The notes beneath the pieces are model-generated. The model was not told the origin of the DNA. It searched no databases and saw only the letters and a program-made list of their open reading frames with translations. The translations under genes were made by a program, and so were the position numbers. From NCBI GenBank assembly GCA_964030475.1, contig CAXIPT010000053.1, positions 48,799 through 112,798 of the forward strand: a DNA stretch of 64,000 nucleotides, written 5' to 3'. This DNA comes from Tethya wilhelma. Taxonomy: Eukaryota > Porifera > Demospongiae > Tethyida > Tethyidae. Of this stretch, positions 34,580 through 45,221 are shown piece by piece. How positions within the stretch are numbered: position 1 is the stretch's first letter; each line of letters opens with the position of its first letter.

Positions 34580-36015
34580 ATGGCAACTCCATCATCTGCA
34601 TCTAAGAAGCGTGGACGTCGCTCCGTGGAAGCGCGTACACGAAAACACAATTCCTACCTGACCGCTAAGGCGATGCCAACAAGACCTGATCCCATGTGAG
34701 TACTTAGTAGACATGGTACAACTCGCATAGTTTTACTACATTTTTTTTCTCACCTGCAGCAAAGTCCGTCGTAACTGGAAGGACGATGATGTGTGGGTCC
34801 CTACCCCTGAGAGTCTGTGGGCAGTGTTCCCAGATTCAGGGATTTGTCCCTAGATTTAGGGACTTTGATAGTGTTCTAGGGATCAGGGAAAGACTTTTTT
34901 AGAAACCATGAATCTAGGGATTTACATGTGCTTTGTATATGATACAAAAAGGCTACAATTCCATGTAAAAGCTACTAAAAATTAATATTAAACAGTCAAA
35001 ATAAGACCTTTCAAGTCCATTTTCAATTGGATAGTGACAAACTTTGAGTCCAACAGTTCTAGCGACAACACATTTTGGTTAGCTAATTAAATATTTGTGG
35101 TCACATCTATTAAAATTTAAGTTAGTTTAGTGGGTGTTTCAAGGTGTTTTCTATTTATAGGGAAAAATTTACCAAAAAAGGGATTTTTTTGCTCTGCTTG
35201 AGGGAATTCATTGCAATATTATCTGGTAACACTGTCTGTGGGCACCAACATCTCCCGGCAATATTGTTGCATTTGACTGTGAGATGATCACAGTCAAGGG
35301 TGACACAAAAGCCAGTGGGAGAGTGATGGGGCACAATCTGCTCGCATCTGTGGCCATTGTAAGTATAGCACCCCCCCTTGATGCATTGTAGAAAATGTAG
35401 GGGAAGTTGAGTTTTGTCAGGTTCTTGTAACGTGTTCACCAGACTCCCATCTTTTGAGGGCAGACTGAAATACTACGTAACCCTGTCAGGGTGGATTGTA
35501 TTAACGAGTGTTCTCTACTTCAATTGCAGGTTGATTGTGCACTACGTGTAGTGTATGAGGCCATTTGTATGGTTCCTCCAGAGGCCCAGGTGTTGAAAAA
35601 CTCCAGGAAGTGGTGCCCTGTTTCCGAGGTACAATTTGACAGGGCAAAAGCTGAACGAATTTCTGTGGAAAGAGTTCAGCAGCAGGTGAGGGAACTTCTG
35701 GATGGGAGGATTGTGGTAGGCTGGGACCTCAGAAATGACTTGAAAGCTCTGGATGTCTCATTGCCTCCAGAGATGGTTCGGGATGTCCAACAGCATTATG
35801 ATGCTCGCCGATGTTCCTTACCAGATCTGGCGGATCGTGGGCTCCCTCAGCTTGATGATAAGAAACCAGTACACAACCTGGCAGATATGGCGTATGCCAT
35901 ACATGGGGAGACCATCCAGTGGGGTCGTCACCACTATGCTCTGGTGGATGCCAGAGCTACCATGAAGTTGTACCTTTGGGACAGGGCAAACATCGAGAAG
36001 CAGATGCAGAAGTAG
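34580..36015 (+). CDS. REXO4/ISG20-type DEDDh 3'-5' exonuclease, second exon interrupted by a hAT element
   Basis: Exons 34580-34695, 34760-35358 (with the hAT element 34822-35234 inside) and 35530-36015 have good GT/AG borders. Without the insertion and one copy of its TSD the frame stays open for about 259 residues. Conserved residues are all present: VAFDCEM (Asp71, Glu73), VGWDLRNDL (Asp168), and HHYALVDARATM (His233, Asp238), the five-residue DEDDh set of metal-dependent 3'-5' exonucleases. REXO4-type enzymes act on RNA in the nucleolus and ISG20 on single-stranded RNA; the substrate here is unknown. The N-terminus is Lys/Arg rich (KKRGRRSVEARTRKH), fitting nuclear targeting. In this assembly the insertion should destroy the product unless it is spliced out; the allele may be polymorphic. 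Confidence 0.85.
34822..35234. mobile_element. hAT-type element in a coding exon, perfect 8-bp TSD
   Basis: A 413-bp element starting CAGTGTTCCCAGAT and ending ATCTGGTAACACTG, flanked by TCTGTGGG on both sides (34814-34821 and 35235-35242). CAGTG termini and an 8-bp TSD are typical of hAT transposons. It has no transposase. The perfect TSD and intact flanking frame indicate a recent insertion. Confidence 0.92.
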
Positions 36016-36029
36016 TGCTGTGATCACTT

Positions 36030-36052
36030 CTTTTTTTTTTTTTTTTTTTTTG
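36030..36052. repeat. Poly(T) tract
   Basis: A run of more than 20 T, just after the exonuclease stop codon and before the histone-type stem-loop. Confidence 0.95.
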
Positions 36053-36059
36053 TTCAACC

Positions 36060-36075
36060 GGCTCTTCTAAGAGCC
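36060..36075 (+). terminator. Histone-type mRNA 3' stem-loop, no histone gene nearby
   Basis: GGCTCTTCTAAGAGCC folds as a 6-bp stem with a 4-base loop (TCTA, fitting UYUM), followed by ACCAC and a purine-rich CAAAAGA about 12 bases on. This is the layout of replication-dependent histone 3' processing signals (stem-loop bound by SLBP, downstream element bound by U7). No histone frame is visible in the window. It lies 45 bp after the exonuclease stop codon on the same strand. Confidence 0.65.
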
Positions 36076-36089
36076 ACCACAGATCAAAA

Positions 36090-36680
36090 GATTTCACCTT
36101 GCAGAGTACTGCAAGATTATGTTCACACTATACTCAGTTTATTACTTCATGCAGGTATACCCCAGTGCTGCTGATGAGGCCTGGTATTGGCCGAAACCTA
36201 ATCTGGACTTAGATTAGGTCCAGCACATGGGTACCAGTGGCCAAGCAAAATTTATCACTGATTGCTAAACAACTATTAATTTCTCTCTCTTTCTCTCAAG
36301 GGATTTATACGTATTCTTATCAGTATATTAAAAAGTGAGTGTAACTTTCTGTCATGTCATGTCATCACTTTTGTGTACAATTATGAATTTCTGCACTATT
36401 TCCATAATACACAATTATAATTTCAACATCTGCACATTGCATCTATTTCCATCCTGGGCCATCATCAATACTGCACCCATCAGCTGTGACCTACGATTTC
36501 CGAGGAAGCCAAGACGATCAACACGGAAAGTGAAAATGGCCAGCAGCATGCAAGTGTTGATGGTGTAGACTTGGTAAAAGTTACACTTTTGGGCGGACTC
36601 TTGACTTCATTAGTCACATTTTCCTGCAAAAATGTAAAAATGTACATATGATTGATACGGTATGCACCATTCAAAATTTA
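36090..36680. other. No supported gene; possible small exon
   Basis: A plus-strand frame near 36495-36660 (EEAKTINTESENGQQHASVD, then a hydrophobic stretch) follows a CAG and could be an exon, but there is no second support. The rest is AT-rich. Confidence 0.25.
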
Positions 36681-36681
36681 A

Positions 36682-37533
36682 TGAAGGCACCAAGGTGCAT
36701 AAGCCTCAGCGCATTACTAACCAATTGCAAAACTTAAAGGCATGCCACGGTGATCTGGCAGTACTGATCGACATCAAGTCAGGCTAATGTACACCAGCTG
36801 TGGCCGAATAGTAAGCTTAGAAAATATTATATTCAGTATCAGTAATGCAGTGATTTTGAACAGTTCTGACACTGATACAAAACAACACACAACCAAATTG
36901 ATATCTCACTAAATTAGCTTAGTTACTTCAACCTGTTCAAGCAAGATACATGGGATAAAACACACTGAGTAGACTGGCGGCAAGCTGCATGCACAGAGGC
37001 AGTCACTGTATTTCTAAATAATGCACGCTCCACGTGATGGGTGTGGTCTCGAAGCTAAGAAGCTAAAAAGCGCTCAGACAAGGTCAACGGTCAAAATGAA
37101 ATTTCAGAACGGTCAAAGTTGGTAAAGGTCGTCCCGATGACGTCATAGCAATGAGTAAAGCGCGAAATTCCACCGTTTGGTCAACGGTCAAGATCAAATT
37201 TTAGCTACGGTCAACGGTCAAAATGGAATTTTTAGACGGTCAAGATCTTGACCACGGTCGCGGGTGCAAGTACTAAGTGACTGGCAGTTGCCACCCCTTG
37301 TCAGAGAAGCACAAAAGCCTCGGATCTCAGAAACTACAGCGTTTTGCAACATTCTACACGACAAATTTTTAGATAATCTCGATTTATGAACGTAAGTTCC
37401 TTTCATTTTGACCATAAAGCTGCCGTTCTTCAGATAAACTAGTAACAGACAGACAGACACACACACACACACACACACACACAGAACGACTACCGTAATC
37501 CTCTGCACGTGCTACGCACGCGCTGAGGCTTAA
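36682..37533 (-). repeat. Family F2 repeat, reversed copy 1
   Basis: Bounded by GCACCAAGGTGCATAAGCCT on the left and CACGCGCTGAGGCTTA on the right, so the ends are inverted copies of AAGCCTCAGCGC. Interior landmarks are ATTGATATCTCACTAAATTA, CCACGTGATGGGTGTGGTCT and CAGATAAACTAGTAACAGAC. An unrelated GGTCA-rich block is inserted at 37080-37290. Confidence 0.75.
37082..37260. repeat. GGTCAACGGTCA repeat cluster
   Basis: At least three copies of GGTCAACGGTCA and further single ACGGTCAA motifs within about 180 bp, plus an inverted GGTCAAGATCTTGACC palindrome. GGTCA half-sites spaced by one base resemble DR1 nuclear-receptor sites. The block sits inside an F2 repeat, so it may also simply be an inserted mobile element. 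Confidence 0.5.
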
Positions 37534-37545
37534 AAACAGAAAGTA

Positions 37546-38191
37546 TGAAAGCACCAAGGTGCATAAGCCTCAGCGCAACCAGAATGCAAAACTATGCGGC
37601 ATGCCACGGTAATCTGGCAGTACTGAGGCCACCTGGTCCATCTCAAATCATACAATAATTTTATACATTGACTCTGAGCTTTGGCCAGCCAAGTTATTCA
37701 GAAAATTCAGTCAGTGAATAGTAAAACTGAGATGATCATGGTCAGATCAATGATACTAGCCTGCTGTGCAGTTAGAAATATTGAGGTGCTAAGTCAGGAA
37801 TGCAGTAATGACTAATGTTCTAACACTGATACAAACAACACACAACCAAATTGATATCTCACTCAGTTACTTACCTGTCCAAGCAAATACGAGATATGAG
37901 ATAAGCACTGCCATCACAGCCAAGCTTTTACGGTATTTCTAAATAACGCACGCTCCACGTGATGGGTGTGGTCTCAAAGCTAAGAAGCTAAAGAGCGCTC
38001 AGAGAAGTACAAAAGCCTCAGATCTCAGAAACTACAGCGTTTTGCAAGAAGATAATCTCGATTTATGAACGTAAGTACCTTCCATTTTGACCATAGAGCT
38101 GCCGTTCTTCAGATAATCTAGTAACAGACAGACACACACACAAAACGACTACCGTAACCCTCTGCACGTGCTTCGCACGCGCTGAGGCTTA
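37546..38191 (-). repeat. Family F2 repeat, reversed copy 2
   Basis: Starts AAAGCACCAAGGTGCATAAG and ends CACGCGCTGAGGCTTA, about 646 bp. Head-to-tail with the previous copy with only about 12 bp between. Shares all interior landmarks with it and, reversed, with 59702-60370. Confidence 0.8.
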
Positions 38192-38466
38192 AAAATATGA
38201 GAATGGGCAGGAACAAGGCATGTCTCATAAGACCACAAATTTCATGGTTGCTACACAATCAAGCACACACAAACAAAACCTTGTAAACTATATAATATAC
38301 TACAGTAGAGAAGTCATGACAACGATGCTAAACAACCAAGAAAATTTTTGTCTTGGTAAGTCACAGGACATTCAGCAAGCTGTTTGCTATTATTGAACAT
38401 ATTCATCTTTCTAAATAATGCACACTAACAACAATAGGGCCAATTGGAAGGGCAAGGAAAACACAT

Positions 38467-38501
<35 letters not shown>

Positions 38502-38826
38502 GGGAGACCCATCTTGTGGTTTACAGAACAGGTACTTCCACTCATGAATGCTAGCCAGAGCCGATCAGCTAGAAAAAACACACAAAAAAAGCCTTGCTGC
38601 TAAGAAGAAGGCATGTGTGAAATACAAAACCATTCTGTATGTGCATGAGTGGACTAGTCAATCAACTGTTGCATTACCATGTAACCATGGGGCCTAGGTA
38701 CTTTTAATAAAAAGTGTTACATAGTAACGCCATGAATTGCTAAACACACAAACAAAACCTTGAAACTATAGCTAATAGAGAAAACACGACAACAATAATA
38801 ATGAAAGCAACAGAGCATAGTGAATA
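38192..38826. other. No gene seen; (CA)n at about 38466-38498
   Basis: Mixed AT-rich sequence with a CA tract. A segment AACACACAAACAAAACCTTG is found twice (about 38264 and 38743), suggesting a small local duplication. Confidence 0.45.
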
Positions 38827-39034
38827 CCGTATAGCGGGAAATTTTCGGTGGTGTATAAATCGTTCAAAAAACACGCCAGAATAATTTTTCTTAATTTTAT
38901 ATTTCGTATACGCGGCGTGCGCTCGTATACGCACAATGCGGAAGTTAAATTTTCGTTTTAACTTTTCGTATATTCGAACGGCATACGAAAAATACGAAAA
39001 TTTGCACCATACGAAAAAATTTCCCGCTATACGG
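38827..39034. mobile_element. CCGTA-family MITE, copy 6 (subfamily with CCGTATAGCGGG ends)
   Basis: A 208-bp element flanked by TA, starting CCGTATAGCGGGAAATTTTC and ending AAATTTCCCGCTATACGG. It is as long as the copy at 46677-46884, but the interior differs and is rich in CGTATACG. Confidence 0.8.
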
Positions 39035-39191
39035 TAGTCTTTTTTTTGTCTTTATCATGTTCATTTTAATAACACATTTACTCAACTCATTCTTCACACC
39101 CAATAGGGTGCGTGGGTTTTCCCTGCATAATTCTCTTGTTATGTTAGATTTGCCAGCTGAGTAGGAAGTTAAAAAGTGTTAAAAATGGTAT

Positions 39192-39603
39192 GCACTCCCT
39201 ACACACAGCACACACTCTTTAGAAACTCTACACATGTACAGCACACACTCTCTAGGAACACACTCACACAGCACACAGCACAAACTCTCTTGGGACACAG
39301 CACACACTCTTTGGAACACACTAAACACATCACACACTCTCTTGGGACACACTACACACATCACACACTCTCTTGGAACACACTACACACAGCACACACT
39401 CTCTTGGAACACACTACACACAGCACACACTCTCTTGGAACACACTACACACAGCACACACTCTCTCGGAACACACTACACACAGCACACACTCTCTCGG
39501 GACACACTACACACATCACACACTCTCTTGGAACACACTACACACATCACACACTCTCTTGGGACACACTACACACAGCACACACTCTCTTGGAACACAC
39601 TAT
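39192..39603. repeat. Minisatellite of about 29-30-bp units, cut by N
   Basis: About thirteen units of CACACTCTCTTGGAACACAC plus TACACACAG. Units alternate GGAACAC / GGGACAC and CAGCAC / CATCAC, giving higher-order variation. The array ends at N 39604. Long open frames across it on both strands are by-products of the repeat. Confidence 0.95.
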
Positions 39604-39604
39604 N
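39604..39604. other. Ambiguous base / probable assembly join
   Basis: A single N at the right edge of the minisatellite. Confidence 0.7.
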
Positions 39605-40268
39605 AGCTCAGCAGTCAAACTGTCCCACCTCCTCTGAACAAGACACAGATATATCAATCAAAGAAGATAATTCTCAATCAATAGTGGCTGTTCACAAGTG
39701 TTCTATTCTTCCATTGTTGAATTGTCTTCTTTGATTGAGCAAAATTTTCTGGATTTACCGTATATAATTTTGTATGTAGGATCAGAAAGATCAATTTCGC
39801 TGTGGTTATATTTCACAGGATAGAAAAGGGTCATCAGTTAACACCCACAGGCAAGGGTATCAGGTAACACCCACAAGCAAGGGTAGAAAAGGGTCATCAG
39901 TTAACACCCACAGGCAAGACTGTTGCATTTTGACACTTGAGATCAAAGAGAATTATCTGCAGGCTTGAGTGAACACTGTGGTCTTGCAGCTGCTGCTTTT
40001 CTACTGACACAGTTGTGATGTAAAACCCTCAGGGCCATATATATAATATTATAGCTTTGTACCATGGCAGCCATACAAAACAATAGGAAAATGAGGTCAA
40101 TAAATCTGTTATACACCTCATGCATAAAGTTATGAGGTGTATAACTAGTTTGTTATACACCTCACCACAAAGCAGACAATTTGCAATAGTAAAGCACGCA
40201 GCTTGCATTGCTTCAGTGATTTCTTTGACGTCATGTAGAGTAATTTAGTTTGTTGCCATGGTACAAAT
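39605..40268. other. No gene; short tandem and inverted repeats
   Basis: 39826-39920 holds repeats of TTAACACCCACAGGCAAG with GGGTCATCAG. The same CACCCACAAGCAAG motif recurs near 40452 and 41366. 40105-40165 has inverted copies of TTATACACCTCA. Confidence 0.5.
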
Positions 40269-40370
40269 TGGTTATACCACTCCCCCTTGGTAGTTTAGTT
40301 TTTATAGTCCTTGGGCTTCGCCCTCAGTCTATAAATCACTAAACTACCTCTGGTCATGGTATAACCTATA
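40269..40370. mobile_element. Short foldback MITE
   Basis: GGTTATACCACTCCCCCTTG with GTAGTTTAGT pairs with ACTAAACTACC and GGTATAACC at the other end. The middle has a second hairpin (GGGCTTCGCCC). About 100 bp, no coding capacity. Confidence 0.7.
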
Positions 40371-40515
40371 TATAGGTGGACTGGTCACAACTGCTTATGT
40401 CTGGCATGTGGTGCTAGTGCTTGTGCAATAACTGAAAAGAGTCATACATTAACACCCACAAGCAAGTGTAGCACTGTAGCTGCACCCACCAGAGGAGGAC
40501 AGCCTGTCTCATGCT

Positions 40516-41261
40516 GATATTTGATAATTAGGGCACGGGATAGAAAACCGCGTATCCGGCTAGTACTTTAGCAGCTGCCCACTCCTTGTCCAATTTTTGG
40601 AAAAAATTTTGCCCGCATGGCGGCCGTAGTCCAATGCTAACGGCTCAATTTCCAAGTTTGTCAATGACTTCTACTTGGAGCTGTTGAGATAATTTGTCAA
40701 ACAGACATCAGTTATCAAGCTGACTGTGCTAATTGCTTGCACAAGCTTAAGAGATGTCGTAGCGAGCCGCTAAAAGCTGTGAATATTGTAAGTTGAGCGT
40801 TTATGAAGCTTTTTGAAGCGAGAAAACTCTAATTCAGCAGTAAAAACTCATCTTTTGTATACTATATATTGTCCTACATAGAACCAGCTAGGTTACGTGG
40901 ACATTAGAACATCACAGAAGAGTAAAACAGTGCAAAAGTTTTATCGCTTGCTTCCATTTTGTTCCTACTTTTTGAAGCTGTACGCTCCAAGAAAGAGCTT
41001 GCCACTCACCTTTCAAAATGTCTATATGAAGTTCAACCTCTTGTACATAGAATAGTCCCTACTAGGTGTTCTTTCGACTACTAGAACAGTGCATGCCTAA
41101 TTTTTCTAAGAAGAGACTCTCCACAAGAACAAATACACAGCTTCTATGGCAGCTGTCAAAGTTGCTGAAGCGCTTACGTAATTTACATGCGGTTTTTTTG
41201 GACGGGGAGTGAGCGGGTTAATTTTTTTGTTTCCTATCCCGTGCCCTAATTATCAAATATC
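40516..41261. mobile_element. DNA transposon relic with 28-bp perfect TIRs
   Basis: The 28 bp at 40516-40543, starting GATATTTGATAATTAGGGCA, are the exact reverse complement of 41234-41261. About 746 bp, with no transposase. The element border and TSD are ambiguous because the outer part of the repeat is itself AT-rich and palindromic; the core may start at TAGGGCACGGG. Confidence 0.8.
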
Positions 41262-43961
41262 TATGACATGAGCTCCCAGTGAGCTCCCAGTGTCAGGTGC
41301 AACTTGTATGAGCAAAAGTACACACACACACACACACACACACGGCTGTTGTACCTCCTCTGTTCACCCACAAGCAAGAGCATCGTAGCACTACACACAT
41401 TACCAGAGGAGGTATGTACATGTACACAGGAGTGCACCTTTGCTGAGGTGCAGTGCTGGACTCTCATGGTGAAGTATTTATGGTCACATGATTATAATAG
41501 TTAACAGACTTGCCAGCTCAGCATAGGCACACTTGTGTGGACCTCCTCTGACACATTTACTAAGCATGCAACACATTACTAATAGCCATGTGTCATGCCT
41601 AGCTGGCATGACTGTAGGAACTGGCGTTCATTTTTTTGTGTTTTGTTCATGTTGTTATAATTAGGTCAAAGGAGAGAGCCTGGGTACAAGGCTAGGTTAT
41701 CACTTCATGCCATAAGCAAGAGCAGCACTACACACACTTACAGCACTACCACCTTATACTAGCTAAAAATTCCCAGGAGTGACACATGATGGTCATTGTA
41801 AGACTCAGCAAAACTTTTGTTGTCATATTTACTCAAAAATGTTTGCTTGCATAGCAGAACACAAGGCATATGTACATGCTTGCTCTAGGGTGTAAAGATT
41901 CTAAGCAAGCCCAAGGTGATATGTATAATTAACACTAAAATTTGTGACCAAAAGACACCTAAAAAAAGTTGCATAAACATCCCACAAATGAATCCTGAGT
42001 CATACAATCACTGAACATTTTATACCCCATGACTAGCCTCATTCTCCCGAGCTCTCGTCCTCCAATATTTTTTATTTCACATGGAAAAGGGGCATACCAT
42101 GACCACCTGCTGGGAATATGGCTTAGTGCTACTCTTGCTTATGGGTAATCCTTTCTCCTGTAGATATGCACAGAACATTTAAGGATTCTTTGCAAGCCCA
42201 AAGTTCAGCCATTCAACAGCTCAATACTTTGGCTTGCTGGTTTTTTTTTAAGAATTGTAACTCAGCACAACCAAGAATTTGAACTTATTATACCCAACTC
42301 TCTCTCTCCTTGGAGGGTGCAGTCTGGGAACAAGAATATAGGAGATTGTATACCCTCATTCTCAGGCTCCCCTTTGAAGGGATAACTAGGCTAAGCTGGG
42401 TTCCAGGACTGCCTTAGTATTTTGTTGTAAGATAGCTTGTGAATATGAAACATCTTAACTATAATTTTGCCATTCCAATATTTTCCTGTTGATGCCCTGC
42501 AGCCTAATAAAATGCAAACAATAATGCCATGCTTGCTACAGGTATGAAAGCATCATACATGTTCCAGAGTGAGCTTGACTGTACAGTGGAGCTCATGGTC
42601 AAATAGATACAGACTTGTGTTGCTGAAGCCAAATGGCTAAATAGACTTTAGCGAGAAAGCTGTTCAAAACACTTTGCAAAATGCAAATGCTATAGTGCTC
42701 AATTATTTCGAGCGAAGCCAGGCTATACCCGAGTTGCGTTGAGAAAAGTGGTGGTGGTGGTGGTGGTGGTGGTGGTAATGTTTGGTAAATCTTGAAAAGT
42801 TGCTCTAAGTTGATCTAGCTTCAATTTCACATGGAATAACTTCATGTACACACTTACCTCGAAGGTAGGACTGTTTACGTTCTCTGTATGAATCAAATTA
42901 CTGCTTCTAGCTGGTTTGCTGGACGCCAGCATGAATCGCATGATTTTAGTTTTCAAAATTGACGACCCAAGACTGAATTCTAACTTCACTTTACTTCAAA
43001 TCTACGCTGAATAATTTTGTGCATGCACTAAATATGAATATAAAACTGTTCAGGCTAACTTTAAAAATCATATTTTGGCTTCTAGCTGGTTTTCTGTACG
43101 CTAGCCCAAAAATGAACTAAATTGCATTTTCGAAACTAACGACCCTTGACTTTGTTCTAAATACATGAAAACAAAAAAAGGCGTGGACGCGGAGCAAAGA
43201 TTTGCACCATGTGTACCCTAGTATCATTCAATGTTTTCATATTATGCCTCCTCTGACTTGTATGTATGTATTTGTTATTGCACAAGCACCAGTGCCATAT
43301 GCAATATAGTGGCACAGTTTTCTTTTTGCTCTCAAGTGTCAAAATGCAACAAAGTGGTGTATAAGAGTGGAAACATTTTGTGTATTAATTACCCCACAAT
43401 GGTGTGTATTTGGTTTGTAAATGTGCTATATAGCATGCACAGGACACACTGGAAGCATGGTCTAGTCCAGTGCCCCCCACAGGCCCTCCACAGCACCATT
43501 GCAGCATGCACCACATACATGACCCTCAAGTTGGGGGATATGGTCCACAGGACCAGTGCTCAAGGGGTGGCAACTTCCATATGCACTGTAGCAGTTACTC
43601 TTTGGTTGCTATAGGCAATGCCACCCACCCACACACACACTATATTTTCACGGCTAAATGACTACGTACAACTATGGCAGAAGGATATTACTAGTATTAG
43701 TAATTCTCAAAAGACACCCCACCAAGAGGTGCAACAGGGAAAAGGGGGTAGGAAATAAAAACAAAAATTAATAGTTACAAGAGGAGAGGTTCACATTTGA
43801 CAACTTTGACTTCTTCCTTGTACCGGCAATGGGCAATTGGTAACCAGAAAGAGTCCTCATCTGTTTCAACCTGGTACCCCTTGTTGAGACTCATATATAC
43901 TCAATGCAACAGCAATGATCAATGTCCAGGTGTACACATATAATATGACAACAGTAAGGCA
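41262..43961. other. No supported gene; CA and GGT microsatellites, diverged tandem duplicate
   Basis: (CA)n at about 41320-41342 and (GGT)n at about 42749-42776. Two related segments (near 42905-43000 and 43080-43160, both with TTCTAGCTGGTTT and a CGACCC core) look like an old tandem duplication. Frames in 43231-43661 show no family pattern. Confidence 0.4.
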
Positions 43962-44291
43962 GTGCCAAGACCTGGTTTAGTTTCAATCCTCTGGAGTTGT
44001 CAGTGGCTGCTGCTTGCTGTATGTTCCTTTGTTGTCAAGATGTTGCAGGAGTCGAAGTCTAAACTCTGTAGTCATTGCTTGACATTTGGAACACTCCTTA
44101 ATTTAAATAGCATTCCTGAAGTACTGCAACAGGACTACAGCTATAGTTTAGCCAATGACGATGATTCCAAGAAAGTGTGCAGGTCCATGTGCTATTTATG
44201 CTATTTTGTAGAAGCAATGACTAAAGAAGACAAGAAATCCTCCAGTCTGGCATCCTCCAATTTTGTGAAAACAGCGGCACTGGATAACTAA
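43962..44291 (+). CDS. Hypothetical 109-residue open frame
   Basis: Open frame with a hydrophobic N-terminal third (ILWSCQWLLLAVCSFVV, a possible signal or membrane segment) and Cys pairs (CSHC, CRSMCYLC) downstream. It could be the last exon of a longer gene, or chance. No family recognised; no splice or homology support. Confidence 0.2.
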   Translation: MPRPGLVSILWSCQWLLLAVCSFVVKMLQESKSKLCSHCLTFGTLLNLNSIPEVLQQDYSYSLANDDDSKKVCRSMCYLCYFVEAMTKEDKKSSSLASSNFVKTAALDN

Positions 44292-44526
44292 GTCATGCTA
44301 AATCCTAGTGCAAGCTCAGCAGTCAACCTGTTTCATGCAGCTAGCTCAGTTTTTGAAGTTGTTGGCTATAATGGTGGTACAGCAGCATCTAAGAACGCGC
44401 ATTTTCACTGACATTACGTCATAGTAATTTTAGTACCAGCGCGCACTGCACTAGCACTGTATGTGTGTGCATGCATGCGCGCGCATATGCCATTGTGGTG
44501 TATGTGATGTCATATGGCTTCATACG

Positions 44527-44582
44527 TACGTAGCTAGCTAGCTGGCGGCGTGGCGTACGTGGCGCGGCTAGCTAGCTAGCTT
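44527..44582. repeat. AGCT-repeat palindrome
   Basis: AGCTAGCTAGCT on both sides of a GC-rich loop, with nested GTACGT copies. It can form a cruciform. Just upstream is an alternating GCATGCATGCGCGCGC stretch (44469 on). Confidence 0.7.
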
Positions 44583-44826
44583 GAATTGACACACTATTAT
44601 ATGCATGTGTGTCTGTCATTTATGCTCCTCTGGTTGGAGTGCTAAATTCACAATTACAATTACAATTGTATAATTGTTTGGTCATCTGCGCGTGCGCATT
44701 CATTTTGCCATACAGCTCCATGCCCTTTTTTGGGAAACGTGGAATCTGGTATATAAACGCTGTGGACACATCAAAATCAAGCAGTCAGCCATATTACGCA
44801 TGAATCCTTGAGTTGGAGACAAGCAC

Positions 44827-45221
44827 TAAGGAAAATTTTCCGTGAGTTAACTATAGCAGTACCCCTATACCCCTAGCCAAAGGCTCGTGCAAATTTCATG
44901 GTGCCGAGTCAGTAGAACCGTTACCATACTGTTATCGAAGCGTTCTTATTGAGGCTGTTTTCAATATCTATAGGTGCTCCCTGGCTGTTGTGGCGCCGGC
45001 TGTTGTTTTTGTTTTTTTTTTGTTTCACCTTGCTTTAAAGGCGGGTATTCACGCACGTGTCTTGACGACTTGGTAAGTTGACCATTATGTTTAGTTCATG
45101 GTATGTTTTCTTTCACTTATGTATTGTATTTATGTAAGGAAAAAATTTCCGTGAGTTTATAATAACTATAGCAGTACCCCTAGCCAAAGGCTCGTGCAAA
45201 TTTCATGGTGCCGAGTCAGTA
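44827..45221 (+). repeat. Pair of 88-bp direct repeats, about 307 bp apart
   Basis: Copies at 44827-44914 and 45134-45221 share TAAGGAAAA, TCCGTGAGTT, ATAGCAGTACCCC and the near-unchanged run AGCCAAAGGCTCGTGCAAAT up to GCCGAGTCAGTA. Internal indels cancel so both span 88 bp. GCCAAAGGC is a small palindrome. A TATATAAA box lies about 75 bp upstream of copy 1. Could be a duplicated small RNA gene or the ends of an element. Confidence 0.55.

Noticed and set aside
34822..35234. The hAT element acting as a new intron
   Set aside because: No GT/AG pair at the TSD borders would remove it and restore the frame exactly.
39176..39734. Long overlapping open frames (up to 166 codons) on both strands
   Set aside because: They are produced by the 29-30-bp minisatellite, which is open in several frames at once; no splice or domain support.
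43231..43661. 127- and 63-codon plus frames
   Set aside because: Overlapping frames with no motif, no splice support and mixed Cys/His content typical of chance translation here.
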